Part shown: positions 9,397 to 18,420 of the stretch, in pieces
Layout of the letters: the number at the start of each line of letters is the position of its first letter
Position numbering within the stretch: the stretch's first letter is position 1
Origin: Candidatus Aegiribacteria sp. MLS_C
GTDB lineage: Bacteria > Fermentibacterota > Fermentibacteria > Fermentibacterales > JCC-6
Direction: 5' to 3'
Length of the DNA stretch: 64,000 nt
Assembly (NCBI GenBank): GCA_002030045.1
Contig: LQBI01000031.1
Span: forward strand, 62,001-126,000
Translations under genes and position numbers: made by a program
The notes under the pieces: model-generated
What the model was told of the DNA's origin: nothing
What the model saw: the letters and a program-made list of their open reading frames with translations, nothing else
Database searches by the model: none

Positions 9397-10410
9397 GTGA
9401 GCAAGGATCTCTACGCCGTACTGGGGGTGGATGAGAGCGCCTCCGGCGATGAGCTGAAGAAAGCCTACAGGAAACTGGCGAAGAAGTATCATCCCGACGC
9501 CAACCCCGGTGACACCGGGGCCGAGGAGCGCTTCAAGGAGGTCTCCGAAGCCTACGACATACTGGGTGATCAGGAGAAGAGGGCCCAGTACGACCAGATG
9601 CGCAAGGGTGGAGGCGGCTTTTCCTGGAGTTCGACGGCAGGCGGGGAGGGCGGCAGCCCCTTCGGAGGAGGAGGGCTTGCCGACATCCTCAGGTCGATGT
9701 TCGGAGGCGGGTTCGAGGGTGGCGGATCCGGCAGGAGACAGGCGTCAAGGACCACGGTCGCGGTCGAAGTGCCCTTTCGGACGGCGGCCCTCGGAGGTAC
9801 CGTCAGGACAAACCTTCAGGTACCTTCCACCTGCCCCGTGTGCATGGGTTCCGGCGGTTCCGGAAGGAAGACCTGCGAGCAGTGCGGTGGAAGAGGGATG
9901 GTGCAGCAGGGGCAGATGGTCATGCCCTGTCCCTCCTGCGGTGGTTCGGGAGAGACGTTCTCCAGCGTATGCTCAGCCTGCGGAGGATCCGGCGAGACAA
10001 TGTCGATCGAGACTGTCGAACTTAAGGTCCCGGCCGGTTCCGACGACGGCACGGTGCTCAGGCTGGCGACCCCCTCCAGGCGGACGGTGATGGTAAGACT
10101 CCGGGTGAAACCCGACAGCTTCTTTACCCGGGAGGGCCGGAACATACACTGTACAGTGAGGATATCCGCACCGCAGGCGGTCCTGGGCACCAGGCTGAAG
10201 ATCAGGACCCTTGACGGGAAGGTGATGCTCCGCATCCATCCCGGCACCCAGCCGGGGGCCATACTCAGGATACCCGGCAGGGGAGTCCCCTACAGGGGAA
10301 CGAAGGGCGACCAGCTGGTCCATGTGCGGGTTGACATTCCCTCGAATCCCTCACCGGAGGAGAAGCAGCTATGGGAGAAGCTGTCCGGGCTCCACACCCG
10401 GCGAGCTTGA
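9397..10410 (+). CDS. dnaJ: Type I co-chaperone DnaJ
   Basis: DnaJ stimulates the DnaK ATPase and hands it clients. The 337 aa (slightly short for type I) start at a GTG. The J domain spans about 1-65 with HPD at 32-34. A Gly/Phe-rich linker runs to about 115. The zinc module has all four CxxCxGxG units (CPVCMGSG, CEQCGGRG, CPSCGGSG, CSACGGSG), and the two C-terminal beta domains follow. It closes the dnaK-grpE-dnaJ operon; no hrcA is present in the window. Confidence 0.96.
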   Translation: MSKDLYAVLGVDESASGDELKKAYRKLAKKYHPDANPGDTGAEERFKEVSEAYDILGDQEKRAQYDQMRKGGGGFSWSSTAGGEGGSPFGGGGLADILRSMFGGGFEGGGSGRRQASRTTVAVEVPFRTAALGGTVRTNLQVPSTCPVCMGSGGSGRKTCEQCGGRGMVQQGQMVMPCPSCGGSGETFSSVCSACGGSGETMSIETVELKVPAGSDDGTVLRLATPSRRTVMVRLRVKPDSFFTREGRNIHCTVRISAPQAVLGTRLKIRTLDGKVMLRIHPGTQPGAILRIPGRGVPYRGTKGDQLVHVRVDIPSNPSPEEKQLWEKLSGLHTRRA

Positions 10411-10478
10411 CGGGGGGGGAGCCCGGTGTTATTCCCGACGTTGACCGTGACACCTACCCAATGAACTGAGGAGGATCC

Positions 10479-10655
10479 TTGAATTACGCCTACCTTGCGC
10501 TTCTCATTCCCGGACTGGTCATGTCGGTGGCAGGGTTCGTGATGCTGGGGAAGAAGCTGCATCCGGTGGTTACCGGTCTTGTGTTCCTGGTCGGTATCGC
10601 CGCCATGGTGCTGGGCGTCCTTCTGACCTGCGTACCGGATTTCTTCGCAGGCTGA
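10479..10655 (+). CDS. Small two-helix membrane protein
   Basis: A 58-aa ORF starting at TTG 10479, with AGGAGG at 10469-10474. It begins MNYAYLALLIPGLVMSVAGF and contains two hydrophobic helices separated by the turn LGKKLHPV, followed by a short Cys-containing tail (TCVPDFFAG). It is preceded by a strong ribosome site and lies 68 bases after dnaJ in the same direction. It ends four bases before the convergent stop of the next gene. No family is recognised. It is probably an integral inner-membrane miniprotein and may be read through from dnaJ. Confidence 0.6.
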   Translation: MNYAYLALLIPGLVMSVAGFVMLGKKLHPVVTGLVFLVGIAAMVLGVLLTCVPDFFAG

Positions 10656-10659
10656 ACGG

Positions 10660-11781
10660 TTACTCCAGCAGTCCCAGCTTCTTGAAGTTCTCGACGAACT
10701 CGGCGAGCAGTGAGTCGGCAGGGTGGACCGAGTGAGCCCTATCCGCCAGTTCCGCTGCGGCCACAAGTGCATTGTCCTGGACCATCTGCCTTATCTGCGC
10801 AATGTACTCCTGGGCGGTTACTCCGGCACTCGAGCTACCGGAAGCCTGTCCTTCGACCGCTCCCGGTTCCCAGGATTCAAGATCGGCGAGCAGAAGGTCC
10901 AGGCCCGTGGCCTGGGGTAGCGTCAGGAATGCCTGCCTGGCAAAGGAGACCGCATCGGGAACATTTCCGGACTCCAGTTTTTTCCTGGCTATCTGCACCA
11001 GGTTGGCGGACTTGATCCTGATCCTGAGAAGATCGATCCTGGCCGTTACTTCCTGACTGTCCGGAGCCAGCTGCCTGGCCTTCTTGAGATATGCTATGGC
11101 CTTCTGCTGGTGGCCGTTCTCGTATTCCATATCCGAAGCTTCGAAGAGCTTCTGGAGCCGATCCTCTGCCATTGACTGCGTCCTTTCCTCGTTCTCATCA
11201 ACGGACTGTGAACGGTGGTCCTCTACCTCCCCGTATTCCTCCCGGTCCGAAGCCCCGGCGTTAGCATGTCCCATACCCCCAGAAGCCGCAGCGTTAGCAT
11301 GTCCCATACCCCCCGAAGCCCCGGCGTTAGCACGTTCCATACCCCCAGAAGCCGCAGCGTTAGCATGTCCCATACCCCCAGAAGCCGCGGCGTTAGCACG
11401 TTCCATCCCCCCAGAAGCCGCAGCGTTAGCACGTTCCATACCCCCCGAAGCCGCCGCGTTAAGGTGTTCCTTACCCCCCGAAGCGGCCGCGTTAAGGTGT
11501 TCCATACCCCCAGAAGCCGCGGCGGAATTCGCGGCCTTTCCCTTCGGCGGTTCCGGAGCTGCGATTACGTCATCTTCGAATTCGACATCGTCGTCGTCCT
11601 CGAGGCCGGTCCTGACCTTCTTCTTGCCTATGACCTTGATGACCTGTACCAGCACGCCGTTGTTGTCGTCTATGCTGACGGCCTTTCTCATCAGCTCCAG
11701 GGCCTCGTCCCTCTTCCCCTGGTAGAGCTTCTTCTTGGCCTTCCTGACCAGGCTCGCTATAACCTTGACGTTCTTCTTCAA
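10660..11781 (-). CDS. TPR-like helical protein with an 11-residue tandem repeat insert
   Basis: The product is 373 aa from a TTG at 11781, chosen because GGAGG lies six bases upstream and the sequence before it (to 11979) has no protein character. The N-terminus (KKNVKVIASLVRKAKKKLYQ) and C-terminal half resemble TPR/helical-bundle proteins (AIAYLKKARQLAPDSQEVTARIDLL). Between them lies a Glu/Ala-rich linker with eight 11-residue units of the type AAASGGMERAN. The insert comes from a 33-bp DNA repeat and is likely a flexible spacer of variable length. No signal peptide or membrane helix is visible. It is monocistronic, divergent from metK. Function unknown. Confidence 0.75.
   Translation of the reverse strand: MKKNVKVIASLVRKAKKKLYQGKRDEALELMRKAVSIDDNNGVLVQVIKVIGKKKVRTGLEDDDDVEFEDDVIAAPEPPKGKAANSAAASGGMEHLNAAASGGKEHLNAAASGGMERANAAASGGMERANAAASGGMGHANAAASGGMERANAGASGGMGHANAAASGGMGHANAGASDREEYGEVEDHRSQSVDENEERTQSMAEDRLQKLFEASDMEYENGHQQKAIAYLKKARQLAPDSQEVTARIDLLRIRIKSANLVQIARKKLESGNVPDAVSFARQAFLTLPQATGLDLLLADLESWEPGAVEGQASGSSSAGVTAQEYIAQIRQMVQDNALVAAAELADRAHSVHPADSLLAEFVENFKKLGLLE
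11260..11523. repeat. 33-bp tandem repeat, eight copies, inside a coding region
   Basis: Eight units of exactly 33 bp run from 11260 to 11523, each starting GTTAGCAYGTYCCATACC or, in the last two copies, GTTAAGGTGTTCC. Differences between copies are nearly all in a few fixed positions, and CCCCCAGAAGCC is shared. The length is a multiple of three, so copy-number change keeps the frame. The region is open in several frames on both strands, which produces spurious ORFs. Confidence 0.95.
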
Positions 11782-11852
11782 TACAGCCTCCGGAAGTGCA
11801 GTTGCCTGAATGCCAAAGATAATACAAGAAACAGCCCTTGAGGAACCGCGAC

Positions 11853-11881
11853 AGTATATTACCGCAGGACATCCCTCACAA
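11853..11881 (-). promoter_or_regulatory. Promoter for the repeat-containing protein gene
   Basis: On the minus strand, TTGTGA (complement of 11876-11881), a 17-base spacer and TATACT (complement of 11853-11858). It lies about 70 bases upstream of the TTG start at 11781. Confidence 0.5.
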
Positions 11882-11917
11882 GAGTCCGGGGGATGAAGTG
11901 GCCTCCTTCCGGACGTA

Positions 11918-11945
11918 TTGACGCTGGTGTTATAAATTGTATCAT
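11918..11945 (+). promoter_or_regulatory. Promoter of metK
   Basis: TTGACG at 11918-11923, a 16-base spacer and TATCAT at 11940-11945. Transcription from about 11952 would give a leader of roughly 130 bases before the metK ATG at 12081, and that leader contains a terminator-like hairpin. Confidence 0.55.
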
Positions 11946-12002
11946 TAACTGCCGTGGAATGATTTGGGGTGTATTGCAACCACGTAAAAAAAAGTGCTAA
12001 AA

Positions 12003-12053
12003 AGCCGATAGCTCACCTCAGGCCGCCGGCTGGCGGCTTTCTTTTTCTCGGCT
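12003..12053 (+). terminator. Terminator-like hairpin in the metK leader (candidate attenuator)
   Basis: GCCGCC (12022-12027), loop GGCT, GGCGGC (12032-12037), then TTTCTTTTT. This is an intrinsic terminator by form. No plus-strand gene ends upstream, so the only transcript it can stop is the metK leader. AGCCGA (12003-12008) and TCGGCT (12048-12053) can pair around it, and AGCCG can compete for the GGCGGCT side. A SAM-sensing attenuator is plausible, but I recognise no known SAM riboswitch consensus. Confidence 0.5.
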
Positions 12054-12080
12054 GAAGGATGAGGAGAGGTTGTAAGCGTC

Positions 12081-13235
12081 ATGACCATGTTCACAAGCGA
12101 ATCGGTTTCCGAAGGTCATCCGGACAAGATATGCGACCAGATCTCTGATGCGGTGCTGGACGCGCATCTTCAGCAGGACCCCGGCGCCCATGTGGCGTGC
12201 GAGACACTGGTGACCACCAACTTCTGCATGCTGGCCGGAGAGGTGAAGAGCCACACCGAAGTGGATTACGAGGAGGTGGCCCGGAATATGATCCGGTTCA
12301 TAGGCTACGACATCCCGGACCTGGGTTTCCACTACCTGGAGAACACCTACAAGATAAGGATACACTCGCAGTCGCCGGATATCGACCACGGAGTGGTGGA
12401 CAACGAGGGAGCGGGGGACCAGGGACTGATGTTCGGTTTCGCCTGCAGCGAGACAGAAGCTCTCATGCCCTACCCCATACAGCTTGCCCACAGGCTGCTG
12501 GAGCGACTGAGGGAGGTCAGGAAGGCGGGAGAGCTCCCCTGGGCCAGGCCCGATGCCAAGAGCCAGGTGACCGTCGAGTACCGGGGATACCAGCCCATCG
12601 CCATAGACGAGATACTTCTCTCAGTGCATCACGATCCCGACGCCAGCGCAGCCGACATGATAGATGACGTGCGCGGCAAGGTCATCATGCCTGTCATCGA
12701 GAACTGCATGCCTTCGCTGCCCTGGACCGGGAACCTGCTTTTCAACCCCTCCGGGAGGTTCGCCATCGGCGGCCCGCACGGGGATGCCGGCCTGACGGGC
12801 AGGAAGATCATCGTGGATACCTACGGCGGCACCGGAAGGCACGGAGGCGGAGCCTTCTCCGGCAAGGACTCGACCAAGGTGGACCGCTCAGCCGCCTACA
12901 TGGCGAGGCACATCGCCAAGAACATCGTCAGCGCGGGAGTGGCTGACAGGTGCGAGATACAGCTTGCCTACGCCATCGGCAGGGCGGACCCGGTGTCGGT
13001 CATGGTGGAAACATTCGGCACCGAAAAGGTGAATGACATCTCAAGGGTGGAGAAGGCCGTCAGGGAGATCTTCCCCCTTCGTCCCTACAGGATAATCGAG
13101 TATCTTGGACTCAGGAGGCCCATCTTCTCGAAGACATCATCCTTCGGTCATTTCGGAAGGAGACCCGAGGAAGACGGTGCCTTCTCGTGGGAGAGCACCC
13201 ACAGGGCCGAGGAACTGGCCTCGATGCTCCTCTGA
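12081..13235 (+). CDS. metK: S-adenosylmethionine synthetase
   Basis: MetK makes S-adenosylmethionine from methionine and ATP. At 384 aa it is of normal length. Visible motifs are GHPDK (12-16), the signature [26 protein letters not shown], and the P-loop-like [16 protein letters not shown] near residue 255. GAGGAGAGG precedes the ATG. It begins a co-directional run (metK, EnvC-like, holB, ricT, metG) and is preceded by a promoter and an attenuator-like hairpin, so its expression is probably controlled in the leader. Confidence 0.97.
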   Translation: MTMFTSESVSEGHPDKICDQISDAVLDAHLQQDPGAHVACETLVTTNFCMLAGEVKSHTEVDYEEVARNMIRFIGYDIPDLGFHYLENTYKIRIHSQSPDIDHGVVDNEGAGDQGLMFGFACSETEALMPYPIQLAHRLLERLREVRKAGELPWARPDAKSQVTVEYRGYQPIAIDEILLSVHHDPDASAADMIDDVRGKVIMPVIENCMPSLPWTGNLLFNPSGRFAIGGPHGDAGLTGRKIIVDTYGGTGRHGGGAFSGKDSTKVDRSAAYMARHIAKNIVSAGVADRCEIQLAYAIGRADPVSVMVETFGTEKVNDISRVEKAVREIFPLRPYRIIEYLGLRRPIFSKTSSFGHFGRRPEEDGAFSWESTHRAEELASMLL

Positions 13236-13257
13236 GGGAGACGACGGGAGAACTCGA

Positions 13258-14373
13258 TTGACCGCATTCCTTCTGACGGCGTCACTGCTGTGCGCAGGTT
13301 CGCTGGACAGTCTCGATACTCGACTGCAGGAAACCCGGCAGGAGATAACGCGGCTGGAGGACGAGGAGGCGGCTCTGACCACGATCCTCGACGCCATTCA
13401 CGTCCACCTGATGACCTCCAGGGAGTACTACAACGAGCTGGCGCTGGAGGAGGCGAGGATCCTGCAGCAGCTGGGCCGAGTCTCCGCCGTGTTCACCGAG
13501 GAGGATTCGCTTCGGGAGGAACTGGTGGAGAGCCTCTCTTCTTACCTCGTCTACCTCTACTCCCACCGGAACCTGGGCGGTGTGGGCAGCTTCTTCGCGG
13601 AAGGCGGGTTCCGAAGGATGCTCCATCGCCAGGCATACATAGACCATCTCGCCTCGAAGGCCGCCGGGGAGGTTTACATGCTCACCCTGAGCCAGGATTC
13701 GCTGGGGAGCCACAGGGATTCTCTGGAGACCCTCCTTCTGAACGTGCAGGAACTGAGACACCGTATGGAGGAGATACAGGAGGGGATATACGAGGAAGAG
13801 GCCAGGCAGGCTTCCATGCGGAGACAGGTCATGGGGAGGATCTCCGCCGCGAGGGAGTCCCTTCAGGTCCTGGAGGACAGGAGGATAGCCCGTTCTCAGT
13901 TCGTCACCGAGCTTATAGTGAGGTCCACCTCGTCGCCTTCGCTGGAACTCCTTCCGATACCTGATTCCGACGCCTACTTCGAGCGACAGAGGGGATCGGT
14001 GGACTGGCCCGCAGAGGGCCAGATGCTAAGAAGGTTCGGCATAGAGCGCCATCCCGACTACGGGACGGAGATCACCGTGGACGGAATAACCGTGGTCACG
14101 CAGCCCTCGCAGGAAGTGTGCGCATCTGCTCCGGGCGTCGTTCTGTATGCCAGGGAGTACCTGAGCTACGGGCCGATGGTGGTGATCGACCACCAGGACG
14201 GCTACTACAGTTCCTACGGTTATCTCGGCCAGCTTTCGATCAGCCAGGGGGACATCGTGGAGGCGGGAACGCCCCTGGGACAGTCCGGTCCGGTGCCGGG
14301 AGGGCAGCCGGGGTACTACTTCGAGATAAGGAAGGGAGGGGAGCCGGTGGACCCCGAGGGCTACCTGCGATAG
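13258..14373 (+). CDS. EnvC-like factor: coiled coil plus degenerate LytM/M23 domain
   Basis: The product is 371 aa from TTG 13258, with GGGAG seven bases upstream; the longer frame upstream lies inside metK. A short signal sequence (MTAFLLTASLLCAGS) is followed by a long coiled coil (about 18-220) and a C-terminal LytM domain (about 245-371). The zinc/catalytic positions of M23 peptidases are missing: the HxH segment reads YSSYGYL and YYFEIRKGG. This is the pattern of EnvC/NlpD-type proteins, which activate N-acetylmuramyl amidases rather than cut peptidoglycan. It is probably periplasmic, acting in septum splitting. It lies 22 bases after metK and two bases before holB. Confidence 0.8.
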   Translation: MTAFLLTASLLCAGSLDSLDTRLQETRQEITRLEDEEAALTTILDAIHVHLMTSREYYNELALEEARILQQLGRVSAVFTEEDSLREELVESLSSYLVYLYSHRNLGGVGSFFAEGGFRRMLHRQAYIDHLASKAAGEVYMLTLSQDSLGSHRDSLETLLLNVQELRHRMEEIQEGIYEEEARQASMRRQVMGRISAARESLQVLEDRRIARSQFVTELIVRSTSSPSLELLPIPDSDAYFERQRGSVDWPAEGQMLRRFGIERHPDYGTEITVDGITVVTQPSQEVCASAPGVVLYAREYLSYGPMVVIDHQDGYYSSYGYLGQLSISQGDIVEAGTPLGQSGPVPGGQPGYYFEIRKGGEPVDPEGYLR

Positions 14374-14374
14374 G

Positions 14375-15475
14375 ATGGGCCTTTTTAGGAAGGTGGAAGG
14401 GCAGGAGCGGGCCGACGAGCTCATCGGAGGCGCCTACGCCGGCGGAAGGCTTGCCCATGCGTACCTCTTCGCCGGGCCCTCCGGCGTGGGAAGGTTGACC
14501 GCCGCCCAGGAGCTGGCCGCCGCATGGATGTGCAGGGAGGACGCCGGCGGGTACTGCGGAAACTGCAGGGACTGCCGGCGTATCTTCGCCTTCGAGCATC
14601 CGGACGTCATGTACACCGTGCCGGTCCTGGGTTCCACACCCCCGGAGGATATCGCGGAGCTGTTCAGGGTCAGGGCGGAGAACGGGATATCCCCGGTCAG
14701 ACTGGAGGGCAATACCAGGATAACCATCGACCAGGTAAGGGAAATGGAGGAACGGCTCTCCAGGAAGGCCTTCGAGGACAGGGGTCACTTCGAGATAGTG
14801 CTGGACGCTGACAGCATGGGCGTCGAGGCGGCCAACGCACTTCTGAAGACCCTTGAGGAGCCACCTTCGGACACGGTCATCGTTCTGATCAGTGAACGCT
14901 GGTCGGCCCTTCTTCCCACCGTGAGGTCCCGGACGCACCTGGTCAGGTTCCGAAGGCTCGATGAGGGTCTCATCGAAAGCATACTGCAGAGCAGGCTGGG
15001 CCTGGACGGTGAAAGAGCGGCCGAGCTTGCCCTATCGTCAGACGGCAGACCCGGGCTCGCACTGCTGAGGGCCATCTCCGAGGGGCCGGGGAACGCTGAT
15101 TCGGACCCGTCTGAAGTGCTGCGGCAGATAGGTGAATGCGCTTCGGCCTCTTCTGCATTATCATTGGCATCGAGGGTCTCCGGAACGCTGAGGAGGGAGG
15201 GGACCCTGGAGCTGTGCAGGGAGATGCAGTCCTATATCCACGATGTCAGGAGGCGGCTGGGCGGAATGAGGCCGGTGGGCCATACGCTGTCTTACGTAAG
15301 ACAGGATCCGATTACCGACGAGATCTGCGTCCTCGGAATGGAACTGTTCAGGAACGCTGAAATACGGATTGCCGCCAACGGTACGCCGGCCATGGTCCTG
15401 GGAGCCGCGTTCACCGGTCTCTGGGAGGGAATTCGGAAAGGGGGTGAAGGGTCACATGAACGGAGACGAAGCTGA
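14375..15475 (+). CDS. holB: DNA polymerase III delta-prime (clamp loader) subunit
   Basis: A 366-aa AAA+ protein of the clamp loader. The N-terminus MGLFRKVEGQERADELI and the segment AHAYLFAGPSGVGR match delta-prime. The zinc-type cluster YCGNCRDCRRIF and ANALLKTLEEPPSDTVIVL are also characteristic. The Walker A lysine is Arg (GPSGVGRLT) and the sensor-1 segment reads TVRSRT, consistent with delta-prime not hydrolysing ATP. The ricT gene begins inside its last 20 bases; the holB-ricT pairing is common in other bacteria and supports the call. Confidence 0.9.
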   Translation: MGLFRKVEGQERADELIGGAYAGGRLAHAYLFAGPSGVGRLTAAQELAAAWMCREDAGGYCGNCRDCRRIFAFEHPDVMYTVPVLGSTPPEDIAELFRVRAENGISPVRLEGNTRITIDQVREMEERLSRKAFEDRGHFEIVLDADSMGVEAANALLKTLEEPPSDTVIVLISERWSALLPTVRSRTHLVRFRRLDEGLIESILQSRLGLDGERAAELALSSDGRPGLALLRAISEGPGNADSDPSEVLRQIGECASASSALSLASRVSGTLRREGTLELCREMQSYIHDVRRRLGGMRPVGHTLSYVRQDPITDEICVLGMELFRNAEIRIAANGTPAMVLGAAFTGLWEGIRKGGEGSHERRRS

Positions 15476-16352
15476 CAGCGGCTATTCATACGAGAACGAG
15501 AGATCATCCGCCCTTGAGCTGTTCAGGCTTCTGTTCAGCTCGAAGCGGCTCGAGACTTACATAAACCTGACCCCGAACCCCGTCTCGGTAGGCGAGATGG
15601 TCGTGGTATCGGTGGACAGGGGCGAGGACCTTGGCGTGGTGGTGGCAAAGTACAGCCCCAGGGACCCGGTGGCTTCCATAAGCGGACATTTCCTGAGAAT
15701 GGCCACTCCAGAGGACATAAGGAACTACGAGGAGAACCGCGATTTCGAGGAGAAGATACTCAAGTTCTGCCAGAAGAGGATCTCCACCAGGGACATGGAC
15801 ATGAAACTTACAGGATGCGAGGCTCAGCTCGACAGGAGGAGGATCCGCGTCTTCTTCACCGCCGACCAGCGTAAGGACTTCAGGGGGCTGGTCAGGGACC
15901 TGGCCAGCAAGTTCCACGCCAGGATAGAGATGAGACAGATAGGCGTGAGGGACGATGCAAGGCAGAAGGACGGCGTCGGGATATGCGGCAGGAGGCTCTG
16001 CTGCTCGGCGTACCTTTCCCATTTCCGGTCCATCACTCTCAGAGCGGCAAGGGAACAGGACCTGGCCCCCAACCCGGCCAAGGTATCAGGGGTGTGCGGA
16101 AGGCTGATGTGTTGCCTGAACTATGAGACCGAGTTCTACAGGAAGGCTTCAAGGCTCTACCCCCAGCTGGGAACGAAGACAACCGTAGGCAGGCGGGAGG
16201 GAAGGGTCAGCGCCGTGGACATCTTCCGGGAGACGGTCACCCTGGAGATGGAGGACGGCGAGGAGAAGGTCATGGAGATAGAGAAGTTCCACAGGAGGAG
16301 GAGATCCCCCGACGGGATCGATGAAGCTTATGAGGATGAGCAGCAGGAATGA
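15456..16352 (+). CDS. ricT: RicT/YaaT family protein (PSP1 domain)
   Basis: The product is 298 aa from ATG 15456 (GGGTGAAGG upstream), overlapping holB by 20 bp. It shows the PSP1 C-terminal domain with RVFFTADQRKDFRGLVRDLA, followed by two Cys clusters, GICGRRLCCSAYL and GVCGRLMCCLNYE. In Bacillus the equivalent cysteines help the RicA-RicF-RicT complex bind iron-sulfur clusters, and the complex affects RNA processing by RNase Y. Whether RicA and RicF exist here cannot be seen in the window. The tail is Arg- then Glu-rich. Its stop overlaps an alternative metG start. Confidence 0.9.
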   Translation: MNGDEADSGYSYENERSSALELFRLLFSSKRLETYINLTPNPVSVGEMVVVSVDRGEDLGVVVAKYSPRDPVASISGHFLRMATPEDIRNYEENRDFEEKILKFCQKRISTRDMDMKLTGCEAQLDRRRIRVFFTADQRKDFRGLVRDLASKFHARIEMRQIGVRDDARQKDGVGICGRRLCCSAYLSHFRSITLRAAREQDLAPNPAKVSGVCGRLMCCLNYETEFYRKASRLYPQLGTKTTVGRREGRVSAVDIFRETVTLEMEDGEEKVMEIEKFHRRRRSPDGIDEAYEDEQQE

Positions 16353-16381
16353 ACGGCGGGAACGGCGGATTTGGAGATAGA

Positions 16382-18400
16382 ATGACTAGATACCTGGTAA
16401 CCAGCGCTCTGCCCTACGCCAACGGCCCCTCACATCTGGGTCACCTGGCCGGAGCCTACCTGCCGGCGGACATCTACGTCAGGTTTCTCCGAATGAGCGG
16501 CGAGGATGTCATCTACATGTGCGGGAGCGATGAGCACGGTGTGCCCATAACCATAAAGGCCGAACAGCTGGGAATAACTCCAAGGGAAGCGGTCGACATC
16601 TTCCACGAGATGATCCACCGTGACTTCCGGTCCTTCGGAATATCCTTCGACAACTTCTCCAGGACAGAGAGACCCGAGCACTACGAGTTCGCGCAGCAGG
16701 TATTCCTGGACCTCCTGGGGAAGGGCTTCATAGTGGAGAAGTCCATGAAGCAGTTCCACTGCGACAGGTGCGGAAGGTTCCTGCCCGACAGGTACGTGGG
16801 GGGCACCTGCCCGCATTGCGGCTCGACGAAGGCCAGGGGAGACCAGTGCGACGACTGCGGTACCTGGCTTGACGCCCTGGAGCTGGTGGACCCCGTATGC
16901 TCCATCTGCGGGTCCACACCGGTCCCAAGGGATACCAGGCACTGGTTCCTCAGGCTTGAGGCATTCCAGGAGTGGCTGGAGGAGTGGCTGGCGGGACATC
17001 CCGAGTGGAAGCCGAACGTGCTCAACTACTGCCGGGGATGGATGGACGAGGGGCTCCGCGAGAGGGCTATCACCAGGGATCTCGACTGGGGTATACCCGT
17101 CCCGGTGGAGGGCGCGGAGGGAAAGGTCCTCTACGTCTGGTTCGAGGCCCTGCTGGGTTACGTAAGCAGCACCAGGGAGTACTTCCGGATGAAGGGGGAA
17201 CCCGACGGGTGGAAGGACTACTGGCAGGACGGGGATACGAGGCTGGTGCAGTTCATAGGCAAGGACAACATAGTCTTCCACGCGGTGATACAGCCCGCCG
17301 TCCTCCATGGACTCGGAGGTTACGTCCTGCCCTGGAACATTCCCGCCAACGAGTACCTGAACATCAGGGGCGAGAAGTTCTCCACCAGCAGGGGAACGGC
17401 CATATGGCTGAAGGATTACCTGGCCCACTTTCCGCCCGACCCCATGAGGTACGCCCTGGCCATCAACGCGCCCGAGAACAGGGACACGGACTTCTCCTGG
17501 GACGAGTTCAGGGCACGGAACAATGAGTTGGCCGACGTCTTCGGGAACTTCATCAACAGGACCATGAAGTTCGCCCACAGGTACTTCGAGGGAAAGGTCC
17601 CGGAACCGGGACCCGCCGGGGAGGCCGAGGAGGCCCTTATGTCGCTGGCCAGGGCTACCAGGGACGAGATGGGGGAGCTGATACGGGGATTCAACCTGAA
17701 GACGGCCTGTCTGAAGGCCATGGAACTGGCCCGTGAGAGTAACAGGTACTTCGACCAGAGCCAGCCCTGGAAGACCGCGAAGACGGACCGCACCGCCTGT
17801 GCCACCAGCATCTACTACAGTCTCCAGGTCGCGAATGCCCTGAGGATACTCTTCGCTCCCTTCATTCCATTCACCTGCGAGAGGACCGGAGTCATGCTCG
17901 GCAGGGAAGAACTGCACTGGAACGGGGCCGGGGGCGAGAACCTGCGGGCCGGGCAGGCGCTTGGCAGTCCGGAGATACTCCTCCAGAAGCTGGAAGAAGG
18001 TTTCGAGCGGGTCATGTACCGGGAATCGGGGGAGGTATCACCCTCCGCTGAGACCTCCGTTCCAGAGGTCAGGGAACAGGTGTCCTACGATTCCTTCATG
18101 AGGATGGACCTTCGCGTCGGCAGGATAGCCGAGGTCCACCACATAAAGGGAGCCGACAAGCTCTACAGGCTGATGGTGGACATGGGCGACCACACCAGGC
18201 AGCTGGTGGCCGGCCTGAAGCCGTACTACTCCGCCGTGGAGCTGGAAGGCAGGAAAGTGGTCGTCCTGGTCAACCTCCAGCCGGTAAGGCTGAAGGGCGT
18301 GGAGAGCAACGGAATGGTGCTGGCCTCCGATGACGGCCGGGGACGGGTGAGACTCCTGAACCCATCGGACGACGCCCTGCCCGGTGACTGCATACACTGA
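16382..18400 (+). CDS. metG: Methionyl-tRNA synthetase with C-terminal tRNA-binding domain
   Basis: MetRS charges tRNA-Met. The product is 672 aa from ATG 16382 (GGAG at 16373-16376); an upstream ATG at 16349 would add 11 Gly/Asn-rich residues and overlap the ricT stop, and is less likely. HLGH (18-21) is the HIGH motif and KFSTS the KMSKS variant. Two zinc knuckles are visible (CDRC...CPHC...CDDC...CSIC). The last ~110 residues form an EMAP-II/Trbp-like domain (MRMDLRVGRIAEVHHIKGADKL). It is the fifth gene of the metK run. Confidence 0.97.
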   Translation: MTRYLVTSALPYANGPSHLGHLAGAYLPADIYVRFLRMSGEDVIYMCGSDEHGVPITIKAEQLGITPREAVDIFHEMIHRDFRSFGISFDNFSRTERPEHYEFAQQVFLDLLGKGFIVEKSMKQFHCDRCGRFLPDRYVGGTCPHCGSTKARGDQCDDCGTWLDALELVDPVCSICGSTPVPRDTRHWFLRLEAFQEWLEEWLAGHPEWKPNVLNYCRGWMDEGLRERAITRDLDWGIPVPVEGAEGKVLYVWFEALLGYVSSTREYFRMKGEPDGWKDYWQDGDTRLVQFIGKDNIVFHAVIQPAVLHGLGGYVLPWNIPANEYLNIRGEKFSTSRGTAIWLKDYLAHFPPDPMRYALAINAPENRDTDFSWDEFRARNNELADVFGNFINRTMKFAHRYFEGKVPEPGPAGEAEEALMSLARATRDEMGELIRGFNLKTACLKAMELARESNRYFDQSQPWKTAKTDRTACATSIYYSLQVANALRILFAPFIPFTCERTGVMLGREELHWNGAGGENLRAGQALGSPEILLQKLEEGFERVMYRESGEVSPSAETSVPEVREQVSYDSFMRMDLRVGRIAEVHHIKGADKLYRLMVDMGDHTRQLVAGLKPYYSAVELEGRKVVVLVNLQPVRLKGVESNGMVLASDDGRGRVRLLNPSDDALPGDCIH

Positions 18401-18420
18401 ATCACTCCGATAGGGGATCC

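Noticed and set aside
11084-11841. Plus-strand ORFs of 208-213 codons across the 33-bp repeats
   Set aside because: They are open only because the repeat length is a multiple of three; they lack ribosome sites and the minus-strand protein is the plausible product.
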